From positions 248,001-312,000 of the forward strand of contig NZ_WKKF01000001.1 in the NCBI RefSeq assembly GCF_009674765.1: 64,000 nt of DNA, read 5' to 3'. Below, piece by piece: positions 7,345 to 16,979 of this stretch; position 1 is the first letter of the stretch; each line of letters opens with the position of its first letter. A model generated the notes under the pieces. The model did not search any database. It had not been told where the DNA came from and saw nothing but the letters and a program-made list of their open reading frames with translations. Source of the stretch: Metabacillus idriensis (GTDB taxonomy: Bacteria > Bacillota > Bacilli > Bacillales > Bacillaceae). The position numbers were made by a program, and so were the translations under genes.

Positions 7345-8091
7345 ATGAGCTTATTAAAAGTAAATCACCTGACTGGCGGATACACGCGTAATCCCGTCTT
7401 AAAAGATATATCGTTTGAAATTGAAAAGCATCAAATTGTCGGTCTGATTGGGTTAAATGGCGCGGGAAAAAGCACAACCATCCGCCATGTGATCGGGTTA
7501 ATGGAACCGCATAAAGGCGAAATTGCCATTAACGGCATTTCCTTTCAGAAGCAGCCGACTGAATACCGCAGCCAATTTACATTTATTCCTGAAACACCGA
7601 TTCTTTATGAGGAATTAACGCTTTATGAGCACTTGGAGCTTACCGCGATGGCGTATGGACTAAGTCAGGAAACATTTAAACAGCGTCTTCAGCCATTGCT
7701 GTCTGAATTCAGAATGGAAAAAAGACTAAAATGGTTCCCAAGTCATTTTTCAAAAGGCATGAAGCAAAAAGTTATGATTATGTGTGCTTTTTTAGTTGAA
7801 CCTGAGCTCTACATCATTGACGAGCCATTTGTAGGATTAGATCCGCTGGCAATAAATGCGCTGCTTGAAATGATGAACAAAGCAAAGAAAAACGGAGCGG
7901 GAATTTTGATGTCTACGCATATTTTAGCAACAGCAGAACGCTACTGTGATGCATTTATCATTTTACATAACGGAAAAATCAGAGCAAAAGGGACGCTTGA
8001 GGAGCTGCGTTCGGAGTTTGGAATGATGGGCGCAACACTTGATGATTTGTATATTCAGCTGACGAAGGAAGATCAAAATGAGCAGCATTGA
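7345..8091 (+). CDS. ecsA: ABC transporter ATP-binding protein EcsA
   Basis: 248-aa cytoplasmic ATPase of the Ecs ABC transporter. In B. subtilis ecs loss impairs protein secretion, competence and regulated intramembrane proteolysis by RasP. Walker A GLNGAGKST (residues 36-44), signature FSKGMKQK (about 133-140) and Walker B LYIIDEPFVGLD are intact. The C-terminal dimer region ends MGATLDDLYIQLTKEDQNEQH. The stop overlaps the ecsB start by 14 bp, indicating coupled translation with its membrane partner. Confidence 0.96.
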   Translation: MSLLKVNHLTGGYTRNPVLKDISFEIEKHQIVGLIGLNGAGKSTTIRHVIGLMEPHKGEIAINGISFQKQPTEYRSQFTFIPETPILYEELTLYEHLELTAMAYGLSQETFKQRLQPLLSEFRMEKRLKWFPSHFSKGMKQKVMIMCAFLVEPELYIIDEPFVGLDPLAINALLEMMNKAKKNGAGILMSTHILATAERYCDAFIILHNGKIRAKGTLEELRSEFGMMGATLDDLYIQLTKEDQNEQH

Positions 8092-9307
8092 TCAAATTTG
8101 GAGAACACGGTTAGAGGCTCACATGAAAGAAGTGCAGTCTTATACAAAATATATGTTCAATGACCATTTAATTTTTGTTCTTGTATTTTTGGGAGCAGGC
8201 GGTGCTTTATCTTATCAGGAATGGCTGAAAACAATGCCTGATGACTTTCCTGCACTGGCGATCTTAACGGCTGTATTTGCGCTGATCATTACAGCATCGA
8301 GTGTTCGGACACTTTTAAAAGAACCTGATTTGGTTTTTCTTTTGCCGCTGGAAGAAAAAATAGCCGGCTACTTTCAAAAAGCCCTTGTGTACAGTTTCTT
8401 CAGCCAGCTGTATGTGTTTTTGATAGCAGCATTAGTACTCTCCCCTATGCTGTTCAGGGCTGAGAACTTGAGTGGCACAGATTATCTGGTCATTTGTATT
8501 CAAATCCTTCTTGTAAAAGGATGGAATTTAATGCTGAATTTCAGAATATCTTTCTATACTGAGCCTTCAGCGAAGATATATGATTTCATTGTCCGCCTTG
8601 CTATAAATACGTTAACCATTTTCTTCTTGCTTTCAAAAGCCTATATATATGTATTTATAATGTACGGTGTGATGGCGGTGCTTTACATCTATTTTCAAAA
8701 AGCCACAAAGGCAAAAGGAGTCAAGTGGGAGAAGCTGATTGACCTGGAGCTTGAGAAAAAACAATCCTTCTACAGGATTGCAAACCTCTTTACGGATGTC
8801 CCAAAGCTTACGAAAAAAGCAAAGCGCAGAAAGTATTTAGATGGGTTCCTTGCGTTTGTTAAGTACAGACAGGAAAGCATCTACAGTTATTTGTATACAA
8901 GAGCATTTTTCCGATCAAATGATTATCTGGGCATCTTTTTGAGGCTGACAATTATCGGAGGAATCGTTCTTTATATTATCCCGACAAATCAGTTTAGTGT
9001 GCTCGCAATCGCCATCCTTGTTCTCTATTTGACCGGGATTCAAATGATCGGGCTTTATAAGCACTATGATATGCTCGCTCTGCCGGACTTATATCCGGTT
9101 CAGCCGCAGTATAAAAAGGCAAAATTCCTTAAACTGCTGTTTATCATGGTTTTAAGCCAGCATATCATATTAACTCTGATTGCTCTGCTTTCGGGAAATA
9201 TCATCCCGGCCCTGATTCTTTTTGCAGCAGGATTTATTTTTGCCTATGTGTTTGTTTATCTCTACGTGAAATCAAGGCTGGTTAAAATGGATGCCAGCAT
9301 ATTCTAG
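8078..9307 (+). CDS. ecsB: ABC transporter permease EcsB
   Basis: 409-aa membrane subunit paired with EcsA. Hydrophobic segments lie at about 27-45, 58-80, 104-125, 178-212, 289-330 and 350-395, separated by a basic cytoplasmic loop (KATKAKGVKWEKL...KKAKRRKYLD). Length agrees with B. subtilis EcsB (about 408). It overlaps ecsA and is followed after 20 bp by ecsC. Confidence 0.95.
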   Translation: MSSIDQIWRTRLEAHMKEVQSYTKYMFNDHLIFVLVFLGAGGALSYQEWLKTMPDDFPALAILTAVFALIITASSVRTLLKEPDLVFLLPLEEKIAGYFQKALVYSFFSQLYVFLIAALVLSPMLFRAENLSGTDYLVICIQILLVKGWNLMLNFRISFYTEPSAKIYDFIVRLAINTLTIFFLLSKAYIYVFIMYGVMAVLYIYFQKATKAKGVKWEKLIDLELEKKQSFYRIANLFTDVPKLTKKAKRRKYLDGFLAFVKYRQESIYSYLYTRAFFRSNDYLGIFLRLTIIGGIVLYIIPTNQFSVLAIAILVLYLTGIQMIGLYKHYDMLALPDLYPVQPQYKKAKFLKLLFIMVLSQHIILTLIALLSGNIIPALILFAAGFIFAYVFVYLYVKSRLVKMDASIF

Positions 9308-9327
9308 GGTAAAGGCAGCTGATACAA

Positions 9328-10035
9328 ATGATTTATGAAAAACAGCTGGAAGAAGATCTTTTTCAGTGGAAAAAGAAATTGCTTAGAAAATCCTCTAGGT
9401 TTGAACGTGTTTCTAAAAAAACACAAACAAAGATTAACGAGCGCATTCCGGAAAAAGTCCATGCAATCATTACCGAGAGCATTAAAAAAATGGTGCAGGC
9501 AACACTTGCGGGGTCAAACCTCACAACAAACGAAAAGAAGCTTGATGGACTGACACTTGAAGAAAAAGAAAAGAAAGTCAGGCAAACGATCGGCACCTTT
9601 CAAAAAACAGCGGCTGTAGAAGGAGCAGGGACCGGGGCCGGCGGTATTTTCGGATCGGCTGCTGACTTTCCTTTGCTGCTGGGCATTAAAATGAAATGCT
9701 TATTTGAAATATCCGCGTTATATGGATTTGACCCTAAGCAATATGAGGAGAGACTGTTTTTGCTCTATGTCTTTCAATTGGCTTATTCCAGTGACGAACA
9801 TCGAAGAAATACGTTCGAACTGATTGAAAACTGGGACCTAAGAAAAGATGATCTTAAAGAAATTGACTGGCAAACCTTTCAGCAGGAATACAGAGATCAC
9901 ATTGACCTTGTCAAACTGCTGCAGATCATGCCTGGAATCGGCGCAGTTGTCGGCGGTGTAGCTAACTATCACCTTGTCCGGCATTTAGGGGAAACGGCAA
10001 TGAATTGTTACCGGCTTCGTATTATGAATAAATAA
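9328..10035 (+). CDS. ecsC: EcsC family protein
   Basis: 235 aa, third gene of ecsABC. The EcsC domain covers almost the whole protein, with the glycine-rich stretch VEGAGTGAGGIFGSAADFP (about 93-111), the YGFDPKQYEERLFLL region and a C-terminal GIGAVVGGVANYHL. The biochemical role is unknown; it is not essential for transporter function in B. subtilis. The ribosome site is weak (AAAGGCAG), so translation may be lower than for ecsAB. The operon terminates directly after the stop. Confidence 0.93.
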   Translation: MIYEKQLEEDLFQWKKKLLRKSSRFERVSKKTQTKINERIPEKVHAIITESIKKMVQATLAGSNLTTNEKKLDGLTLEEKEKKVRQTIGTFQKTAAVEGAGTGAGGIFGSAADFPLLLGIKMKCLFEISALYGFDPKQYEERLFLLYVFQLAYSSDEHRRNTFELIENWDLRKDDLKEIDWQTFQQEYRDHIDLVKLLQIMPGIGAVVGGVANYHLVRHLGETAMNCYRLRIMNK

Positions 10036-10069
10036 AAAGAGTGCGATTTTTTAGAATCGCACTCTTTTT
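10034..10069. terminator. Bidirectional terminator ecsC / amidohydrolase
   Basis: AAAAAGAGTGCGATT/AATCGCACTCTTTTT, perfect stem with a short T-rich loop and U-tails both ways, between two convergent genes. Confidence 0.95.
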
Positions 10070-10081
10070 CTGTCCTTATCC

Positions 10082-11281
10082 TTATTTCTCAACTGCAACA
10101 GCATTGTGTTCAGACTGATAGGTCAATAATGCCAAACTGAGTGTTTTTGCGGCAATCAGCATCGCTTTTTCATCGATATCAAATTTAGGATGATGGTGAG
10201 GATAAGCTGTTTCAGAGTAAGCAGGCTTTGCCCCGGTGAAAAAGAACGTGCCTTTAACATGCTGCAGATAATAAGCAAAGTCTTCGCCGCCCATTTGCAT
10301 TGGACTTTCTTCAACAATTTGGACACCGGGAACCTTTGATGCAAGCTCAGCAAGCTGCTCTGTTTCCTCGCGGTGATTAACAACAGCCGGGTAGCCTCTC
10401 ACGAACTGATATTCGTAGTCAGCGTCATAAAGGGCACAGGAAGCCTTGACCACACGTTCAATTTCTTCCTCAATCAAAGTGCGCACTTCTTCATCAAATG
10501 TCCGGACTGTTCCAATCAGCACAGCTGAATCTGCAATGACATTAAACGGATTTTCAGCCACAAAAGATCCTACAGATACGACTGCAGAATGAACAGGATC
10601 TATTTTTCTGCTCACAATCTGCTGCAGGTTCATGACAAGCTGAGAGCCGATGACGACTGCATCTTTCGTTTTGTGAGGCTGTGCACCGTGTCCGCCCTTT
10701 CCATTAATGGTAATCTGGAATCGGTCGGCGGCAGCCATGATCGGGCCGACCCGGTACTGAATCTTTCCTGCTGGTTCGCCGGCCCATAAATGAGTCCCGA
10801 AAATGACATCAACACCGTCTAAGCAGCCATCTTCAATCATGGAAACCGCTCCGCCCGGTGCATATTCTTCAGCATGCTGGTGAATAAATACTACGCTGCC
10901 TTCAAGCGTACTGCGATGTTTATGTAATACCTTGGCCAGTACAAGCAATGTGGCAGTGTGGCCATCGTGGCCGCAGGCATGAGCCACACCCGGAACAGTC
11001 GATTTATAAGGAACATCTTTTTCATCCCCGATAGGCAATGCGTCAAAATCGGCGCGAAGAGCAATGGTCTTTCCGGGCAAATCTCCTTTAATAACAGCAA
11101 CCACCCCGTTACCGCCGACACTTGTTTTTGCCTCGACGCCAAGCTTATGGTAAAACTCAGCGATGTAGGCTGCCGTTTTGAATTCCTGGAATGAAACCTC
11201 CGGATGCATATGAAGGTAGCGTCTGATCTTCACCATTTCTTCAAAACTCGCATCTAAATCTGAACATATGTCAGTATACAA
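10082..11281 (-). CDS. yhaA: M20 family amidohydrolase (N-acyl amino acid hydrolase)
   Basis: 399-aa metallopeptidase-like hydrolase of the hippurate/N-acetyl-amino-acid hydrolase group. Metal ligands are visible in HACGHDGHTAT and QHAEEYAPGG; the dimerisation domain contains GKGGHGAQPH, and MGGEDFAYY holds the late metal ligand. It starts MYTDICSDLDASFEEM with AAGGATG upstream. It lies after ecsC as yhaA does in B. subtilis. Substrate not determined from sequence; probably N-acylated amino acids. Confidence 0.93.
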   Translation of the reverse strand: MYTDICSDLDASFEEMVKIRRYLHMHPEVSFQEFKTAAYIAEFYHKLGVEAKTSVGGNGVVAVIKGDLPGKTIALRADFDALPIGDEKDVPYKSTVPGVAHACGHDGHTATLLVLAKVLHKHRSTLEGSVVFIHQHAEEYAPGGAVSMIEDGCLDGVDVIFGTHLWAGEPAGKIQYRVGPIMAAADRFQITINGKGGHGAQPHKTKDAVVIGSQLVMNLQQIVSRKIDPVHSAVVSVGSFVAENPFNVIADSAVLIGTVRTFDEEVRTLIEEEIERVVKASCALYDADYEYQFVRGYPAVVNHREETEQLAELASKVPGVQIVEESPMQMGGEDFAYYLQHVKGTFFFTGAKPAYSETAYPHHHPKFDIDEKAMLIAAKTLSLALLTYQSEHNAVAVEK

Positions 11282-11416
11282 AATTTTTCATCCTTTCTTT
11301 TTTGAAGGCTTCTATTCACCAAATCATTAATAAGATAAAATAAATGCAGATATTACAATAAATTCTAGAGAAATTGTTTGAAGATTACAAGAATAAAGTT
11401 TGAAAGGGGCTAAAAG

Positions 11417-12067
11417 ATGAAAAAAGGGTATTTGATTGCTTGTTTTTTAATTTTTACAATAGGTATTATCTTCTCAATGGATTCTGAATTTACAAAGCGG
11501 GCAGATGCAGCTGCGCGGGAGGCAGTATCATGGGTTCATCATTCAGATTTTCTGCTCTCTATTGTGGATGGGATAGGTTTCCTGGCTTCTAAAACAGGGA
11601 TCATAAGCTTACTGGCTCTTGCCATTATCTTACTCGCACTTTTATATAAGCATATTCTTCAGCCGCTTATGATTGTACTGGCCGTTTATTTTGGAGACCT
11701 CCTGAACAAAGCTCTAAAAAACTTTTTTGGGCGTGAAAGGCCTCTTGAACCGCTGCATATTGAAGAAGGCTTCAGTTTTCCGAGCGGGCATGCGATGGTC
11801 GGTGTTCTTTTTTATGGATTTTTAATCTATTTGCTGGCAGGGAAAATAGCGTCAGCAGCTGTAAGAAGATGGCTTTACGCTGCTGTATGCATGCTGATGC
11901 TGCTGATTGGCATGAACAGAGTTGCCACGAATGCTCATTTTTTATCTGATGTGGTTGGCGGATATCTCATTGGTCTGATTTGTTTAATCCTTGTAATTGC
12001 GGTCTATGATAAAGTGAATGATGTTCTTACTGCCGCAAGAAGCAAAAAGAGCGGCGTTTCTGTTTGA
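11417..12067 (+). CDS. PAP2 family membrane phosphatase
   Basis: 216 aa, about six membrane helices. The three PAP2 signature motifs are present: KNFFGRERP (101-109), FPSGH (121-125) and RVATNAHFLSDVVGG (about 172-186) with the catalytic histidine. Such proteins dephosphorylate lipid phosphates, commonly undecaprenyl pyrophosphate or phosphatidylglycerophosphate; which one is not decidable here. AAAGGGG ribosome site. Transcribed alone, divergent from the amidohydrolase and ended by a strong terminator. Confidence 0.93.
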   Translation: MKKGYLIACFLIFTIGIIFSMDSEFTKRADAAAREAVSWVHHSDFLLSIVDGIGFLASKTGIISLLALAIILLALLYKHILQPLMIVLAVYFGDLLNKALKNFFGRERPLEPLHIEEGFSFPSGHAMVGVLFYGFLIYLLAGKIASAAVRRWLYAAVCMLMLLIGMNRVATNAHFLSDVVGGYLIGLICLILVIAVYDKVNDVLTAARSKKSGVSV

Positions 12068-12089
12068 CGAATCATCTAATATGGTATAT

Positions 12090-12123
12090 AAAACAGGCAC
12101 TCTTTTACGAGTGCCTGTTTTTG
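12090..12123. terminator. Bidirectional terminator after PAP2 gene
   Basis: AAACAGGCACTC/GAGTGCCTGTTT with a 6-base loop and T-rich flanks; serves the PAP2 gene and possibly the convergent permease gene. Confidence 0.9.
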
Positions 12124-12191
12124 TGCTTATTATGTTAGTTTGGTCGATAACAGAAGCTGGATCTTAACAGAGACCGTATTTTCCTTTCTCT

Positions 12192-13577
12192 TTACATTAA
12201 AAACATAGCCACAATCGTGGTCACAATCAAACCAATTGTCACAGGGAGGATATTTCGTCTTGCAAGTTCAAATGGATCGACCCCGCATATGGCAGCAGCA
12301 GGAATAAGCGCCCATGGAATGATAGTCCCTCCGCCTACCCAGATGGCTGTGATTTGGCCTAAGGCTGTTAATGTAGCAGCTCCTGTACCTACAGCTGTGG
12401 AAAACAAGCTGGCAATTGAGCCTGCAAGTGATATCCCTGAAAATCCAGAGCCATCAAGACCAGTAAGCACGCCGACACCAGTTAGTGTAATAGCTGCGAT
12501 TTCTTTAGTTAAAGGAACAACAGATGCGAGGGCCAATCCAAGGTCGTTTACAATTCCCTGTGAAGTTTTTGGTAAAAAGTTTCCTACAATTTTAATAAAT
12601 CCGGCATCTCCCAGATAAAAGAAAGCTGCAATCGGAATAACAGGACCAAACACCTTAAACCCAAATTGAAACCCTTCAATCATGTATCCTGTCGTTTTTT
12701 CAAGACTTGCATTTTTGTGAGCGAGCAGACAAACAGCAAGCAGAATGACCAGTGCAGTTCCTCCGATTAAAGCTGTTGCATCTCCGCCCTGCAAGTTAAG
12801 CTTAACCATCAGCAGGATATCAATCGCAAATAATATTGGAATAAACAAGGCCATGAACAGTTTCATCCTGCCAGTCAGCAGCTGCGTTTTTTTATCAGCT
12901 GAGATTGGCATTGTAAGAGACGGGAATGACTTACCCAGCTTCATATCTCTCATTAAGAGGAAATAAGCTGTTATGGTTGTAACAATCCCCATCACAATAA
13001 CGAGCGGAATGGATGCACTGATTACATCGCCAATCGGAAGACCAGCTGCATCTGACGTAAGTTTTGGAGCAGCCTGAATGACAAAGTCGCCTGAAAGAGC
13101 AATTCCATGACCGAATAAGTTCATGGCCATTGCTGCGCCTAATGCCGGGAGACCTGTTTTTATGGCGACTGGCAGCAGAACAGCGCCAATCAGGGCAACA
13201 GCGGGTGAAGGCCAGAAAAACCAGGAAATGGTCATCATTAATAGCCCAATTGTCCAGAAAGCAAGTGTTGGATTGCGAATGATTTTTGTGAATGGCGAAA
13301 CCATTGATTCATTTATTCCGGTTACTTCTAAAATCTTGCTCATTGAAACAATGATGGAAATCACAAGGATCGTCGGCAGCAGCTCAGTGATAGCAAATAT
13401 AAAGCTGTTGAAAACACTTGTAATTGAATGACTTATAGAATGGCTCGCAACAAAAGAAATGACAATAATCCCAATAATACTGACAACGGTTGTATCCCGT
13501 CTGAAAAGCATGAATCCTATAATACTTATAATGAAAAACACATAAAACCAATGTATGAGAGTTAACTCAGCCCCCAT
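12192..13577 (-). CDS. Ion-transporter-superfamily permease (YhfA-like)
   Basis: 461 aa with about 11-12 membrane helices starting MGAELTLIHWFYVFFIISIIGFML. The GTG three codons upstream is rejected because GGAG is correctly spaced for this ATG. It shows the layout of large bacterial carboxylate/gluconate-type permeases: glycine-rich re-entrant segments GALGAAMAMNLFGHGIALSGDF, GVLTGLDGSGFSGIS and GGGTIIPWALIPAAAICG. It resembles B. subtilis YhfA. Substrate unknown. Single gene, followed on its 5' side by a repeat cluster. Confidence 0.8.
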   Translation of the reverse strand: MGAELTLIHWFYVFFIISIIGFMLFRRDTTVVSIIGIIVISFVASHSISHSITSVFNSFIFAITELLPTILVISIIVSMSKILEVTGINESMVSPFTKIIRNPTLAFWTIGLLMMTISWFFWPSPAVALIGAVLLPVAIKTGLPALGAAMAMNLFGHGIALSGDFVIQAAPKLTSDAAGLPIGDVISASIPLVIVMGIVTTITAYFLLMRDMKLGKSFPSLTMPISADKKTQLLTGRMKLFMALFIPILFAIDILLMVKLNLQGGDATALIGGTALVILLAVCLLAHKNASLEKTTGYMIEGFQFGFKVFGPVIPIAAFFYLGDAGFIKIVGNFLPKTSQGIVNDLGLALASVVPLTKEIAAITLTGVGVLTGLDGSGFSGISLAGSIASLFSTAVGTGAATLTALGQITAIWVGGGTIIPWALIPAAAICGVDPFELARRNILPVTIGLIVTTIVAMFLM

Positions 13578-13727
13578 AATGATCACTCCACTCCTGTATA
13601 TATGCCTAAATTCCTGTTATACAGGTTATGTCCGGCATACTAGGTTGTGATAGTTATTTTTAATGGAATAGGGGGTACTATTTTAGTAGAATGCTGTCAT
13701 TTCCAAGGAAATATTGTCACCGTATCC

Positions 13728-14118
13728 CGAAAAGCGGAGCCGACTGTTTAGGCCCGACAGACAGATAAGAATTCACCCGGAAAGTCCGGTTTTGACTTTT
13801 TGGGGGAATTTGTTCTGGCCGAGGGCCTAGGAGGCGGAGCTAGACACCACCGAAAAGCGGAGCCGACTGTTTAGGCCCGACAGACAGATAAGAATTCACC
13901 CGGAAAGTCCGGTTTTGACTTTTCTGAGGGAAGTTGTTCTGACCGAAGGCCAAGGAGGCTGAGCTAGACATCATCGAAAAGCGGAATCGTCCGTTTACCT
14001 CCGACAGACAAGGCGCTTTTTCCCTTCACTGGCGGAGCAGTTCTGGCCGAGGAGTTGGGCGTGGAGCTGGACAAAATTAGAAGCGGAACCGGCTGTTCAT
14101 AAGTGCTCCGACAGGCAC
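13728..14118 (-). repeat. Tandem cluster of the dispersed repeat, orientation A
   Basis: Units begin CGAAAAGCGGA at 13728, 13851 and 13975 (period 123-124 bp) with a fourth partial start near 14083. Units 1 and 2 are almost identical; unit 3 is shortened and divergent. Internal landmarks: GACAGACAGATAAGAATTC, CCCGGAAAGTCCGG (palindrome), GGAATTTGTTCTGGCCGAGG. No ORF is credible. This and nearby sequence fill the 589-bp gap before hmoB. Confidence 0.9.
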
Positions 14119-14123
14119 AAATG

Positions 14124-14147
14124 AAAAAACCCCCGCAAAATGCGAAG
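14124..14147 (-). terminator. Probable terminator of hmoB
   Basis: CCCGCA-AAA-TGCG short hairpin with six A's to the left on the plus strand (a U-tract on the minus strand), 20 bp beyond the hmoB stop. The stem is imperfect. Confidence 0.6.
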
Positions 14148-14166
14148 GTTCAGTTCGTACATTCTT

Positions 14167-14670
14167 TTATTCGGTTACAGCATGATAGGTTGTTACGTAA
14201 GAAGGTCTTGGGAAAATCGGTTTTTGGTCTACACCTTCGCTTGTCCCTCTTTTTTTATGGGCCTTTTCATAAGATTTGGATTGCTGCCAGTTATTAAAGG
14301 ACGGTTCATCTTCCCATAGAGTAAGAATGACATAAGTATCATCATTTACAGGTCTAAGGACGCGAATCGCGACAAATCCTGGCTCGCCTTCAATCATTCG
14401 TGCCCGTTCTTTGAAGCGCTGTTCAAAGAGAGGCTTCCCTTCATCAGATACAGGAATGTTGTTCAGGACAGCATAGCTTCCTTTTTGGAAATCACCTACA
14501 CCATCAAGAACCTCATATTTTTTTGGCTCCTTAAAAAGGGAAGGATCATCGCTTTCATGTAAGAGAATCGCTTTATCCTCATTTTGCATAAGAAGCATTT
14601 TTTCATTCTGATTTTCAGATGCTGTTTTAGCTAAATAGTCTGCCGTTCCAAATGTGACATAAAAATTCAT
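14167..14670 (-). CDS. hmoB: Heme-degrading monooxygenase HmoB
   Basis: 167 aa, B. subtilis HmoB (YhgC) size. The C-terminal half carries the antibiotic-biosynthesis-monooxygenase (ABM) fold: LFEQRFKERARMIEGEPGFVAIRVLRP, then LTLWEDEPSFNNWQQSKSYEKAH. The histidine in this last helix corresponds to the heme-binding position of IsdG-like enzymes. These open heme to release iron. Ribosome site AGAGGTGAA. It sits beside the heme-synthesis operon, matching B. subtilis order hmoB-pbpF-hemE. Confidence 0.92.
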   Translation of the reverse strand: MNFYVTFGTADYLAKTASENQNEKMLLMQNEDKAILLHESDDPSLFKEPKKYEVLDGVGDFQKGSYAVLNNIPVSDEGKPLFEQRFKERARMIEGEPGFVAIRVLRPVNDDTYVILTLWEDEPSFNNWQQSKSYEKAHKKRGTSEGVDQKPIFPRPSYVTTYHAVTE

Positions 14671-14806
14671 TTTACATTCACCTCTTTTTGTTTCATTATA
14701 ACAATTATTCTATAATTATTGCTATTTTCAGCCTTCAGTGTACATATTCATTCCTTTATTTAACAATAATAAGGGTATCTAAATTTAACGAATTGTAGGT
14801 GATGAC

Positions 14807-16951
14807 ATGCGGAAAAAAATCATCCTCTCTGCCAGTGTTGCACTATCGACAGCTGTAATTGCTTTTGCAGTCTACCTGCTTATTTTAGTGATCGGCGATT
14901 ATTCTATAGATGAGAAAAAGCTTGTCATGGATTCGACTACCACTTTAGTGGATTTAAAAGGCGATAAGGTTTCGGAGCTGTATTTGCAGAACCGCGAGCC
15001 CGTAACGATTAAAGAAATTCCGGAGCATGTCCGCAATGCATTTATTGCTGTAGAAGATAAACGGTTTTATGAACACAATGGAATCGATATGAAGGCCATA
15101 ACGAGGGCTTTGTATAAAGATTTGCTTGCCGGCCAGAAAGTGGAAGGCGGCAGCACAATCACCCAGCAGCTTGCTAAAAATACGTTTCTCTCTACTGAAA
15201 AGTCTCTTCTAAGAAAAACCAAAGAAGCTGCCATCGCGATGAGCCTTGAAAACAAATACAGCAAAAATAAATTGCTTGAACTGTATTTGAATCAAGTTTA
15301 TTTCGGTCATGGGGCGTATGGCATTCAAAGCGCTGCGCTTTACTATTTCAATAAAGATGCAAAGGATCTGACGGTCGAAGAAGGAGCGATGCTTGCCGGT
15401 CTCCCAAAAGCACCGTCCAATTATTCTCCGGTTCTTCATCCTGAAAGAAGCAAAGAGCGCCGTGATACAATTCTGAGCCTTATGGGCGATCAGGATTATC
15501 TCACACCTGAAGAAGTTGTCCGCTCGCAAGGGAAAACGCTCGGTTTAAACATCTCTGAAGAATCGGAAACGCCTTGGCTTACAACTTATATTGATATGGT
15601 GATGGACGAAGCAAAAGAACGGTATGCATTATCTAATGAGGAATTAATGAGGGGAGGCTATACCGTAACAGTTCCTATAGATGCGGAAATGCAGGAAACT
15701 GCCTACCAGCTTTTCAAAAAAGAAGAATACTTTCCGGGAACAAATCAGCATGCAGAAGGAGCATTTGTCCTTCTTGATAATAAAACCGGCGGAGTTCTGG
15801 CTGCGATTGGGGGCAGAAATTATACTCAGAAAGGGTTTAATCGCGTCAATACCAAAAGGCAGCCGGGTTCAACCTTTAAACCGCTTGCGGTATATGGTCC
15901 TGCAATGGAAGAAGACGAATTCGGCCCTTATTCACTGCTGGAGGATAAACCTGTCTCATATAACGGGTATCAGCCTAGAAATAATGATCAGCAATACGAT
16001 GAAGAAGTAACCATGTATGATGCCATTGCTGCCTCTAAAAATGCGCCTGCTGTATGGGCATTGAATGAAATCGGAATATCTAATAGCAAGAAGTACCTCG
16101 AGAAGTCTGGTCTTTCAATAGAAGATAACGGTCTATCCATTGCACTCGGCGGATTAAAGGACGGAGTTTCACCGCTGCAGCTGGCAAATGCCTACAGATC
16201 ATTCGCCCAGTATGGCGTTTATAGTGAGCCGTATGTAATCCAAAAGATAGAGGACCGTGAGTCAAAAAAAATTGGCGAAGTGAAACAAGAGAAGAAGCGC
16301 ATCTTTTCATCGCAGACTGCATGGAATATGACGCGCATGCTGCAAGAAGTTGTTGAAGACGGAACAGGACGGACAGGGACGTACGATGGTGAGCTTGCAG
16401 GAAAAACAGGAACAACCTCTTATGTAAATAAAAAGGGTGCAGTAAAAGATGCATGGTTTGTAGGCTACACCCCGAAAGTCTCAGGTGCCCTCTGGATGGG
16501 CTACGATAAGACAAACAATGAGCAGCATCTTACTCATGGCAGTTCCTTTCCAACGAGACTATTTAAAGATATTTTAAGAAATACTTCGATCGACCAGGAT
16601 GTTGCGTTCAGCCTCCCAAAAGGTGTAGAGGATTTGGAAGAACCTATCAGGCTGAAAAACCTTGGTGCGGTTGAAGCAAAGTATACATTTAAGCCGCTCG
16701 GTTTATTTACAGTCACACTGAACTGGGAAGCTCAAAAGGATGACCGCGTCATCTACAGAATTTATGAAACAAGCGGAAATGAGGACAAGCTTGTCGGTTT
16801 TGTGAAAGGAAAGGATTCTTATGAAATTCCTTATTCCAACCTTTTTTCAGAAGCTGCCTATAAAATTGTTCCTTATAATGAGCAAACCGATCAGGAAGGC
16901 AAAGGCTCAAAATCTGTTAAACCGAAACTATTCACATCGACTCCTTACTAG
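14807..16951 (+). CDS. pbpF: Class A penicillin-binding protein PbpF
   Basis: 714-aa bifunctional peptidoglycan synthase anchored by an N-terminal helix (about residues 5-30). Glycosyltransferase 51 motifs: EDKRFYEHNGID, GGSTITQQLAKN, LYLNQVYFGHGAYG. Transpeptidase motifs: RQPGSTFKP (SxxK serine), AASKNAP (SxN) and AGKTGTTSY (KTGT). A short C-terminal region with a fibronectin-like look follows. Length matches B. subtilis PbpF (PBP2c), a sigma-F-dependent spore-germ-wall enzyme; sporulation control here is an inference. Divergent from hmoB across 136 bp. Confidence 0.96.
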   Translation: MRKKIILSASVALSTAVIAFAVYLLILVIGDYSIDEKKLVMDSTTTLVDLKGDKVSELYLQNREPVTIKEIPEHVRNAFIAVEDKRFYEHNGIDMKAITRALYKDLLAGQKVEGGSTITQQLAKNTFLSTEKSLLRKTKEAAIAMSLENKYSKNKLLELYLNQVYFGHGAYGIQSAALYYFNKDAKDLTVEEGAMLAGLPKAPSNYSPVLHPERSKERRDTILSLMGDQDYLTPEEVVRSQGKTLGLNISEESETPWLTTYIDMVMDEAKERYALSNEELMRGGYTVTVPIDAEMQETAYQLFKKEEYFPGTNQHAEGAFVLLDNKTGGVLAAIGGRNYTQKGFNRVNTKRQPGSTFKPLAVYGPAMEEDEFGPYSLLEDKPVSYNGYQPRNNDQQYDEEVTMYDAIAASKNAPAVWALNEIGISNSKKYLEKSGLSIEDNGLSIALGGLKDGVSPLQLANAYRSFAQYGVYSEPYVIQKIEDRESKKIGEVKQEKKRIFSSQTAWNMTRMLQEVVEDGTGRTGTYDGELAGKTGTTSYVNKKGAVKDAWFVGYTPKVSGALWMGYDKTNNEQHLTHGSSFPTRLFKDILRNTSIDQDVAFSLPKGVEDLEEPIRLKNLGAVEAKYTFKPLGLFTVTLNWEAQKDDRVIYRIYETSGNEDKLVGFVKGKDSYEIPYSNLFSEAAYKIVPYNEQTDQEGKGSKSVKPKLFTSTPY

Positions 16952-16979
16952 CTGGTTCCAGCAGCTTTCCTATTGATCA

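Noticed and set aside
7022-7477. 151-aa minus-strand ORF across the hit-ecsA gap
   Set aside because: It runs into the start of ecsA on the other strand, has no ribosome site and its internal peptide repeats only reflect the four-copy DNA motif.
13123-13431. 102-aa plus-strand ORF inside the permease gene
   Set aside because: It is antisense to a conserved membrane protein; composition is a shadow of helix codons.
13728-14118. CRISPR array suggested by regular repeats
   Set aside because: Units are about 123 bp, lack unique spacers and there are no cas genes.
14103-14297. 64-aa plus-strand ORF opposite the 3' end of hmoB
   Set aside because: Overlaps the hmoB terminator and C-terminus; no ribosome site.
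16080-16514. 144-aa minus-strand ORF inside pbpF
   Set aside because: Lies wholly opposite the transpeptidase domain and has no ribosome site.
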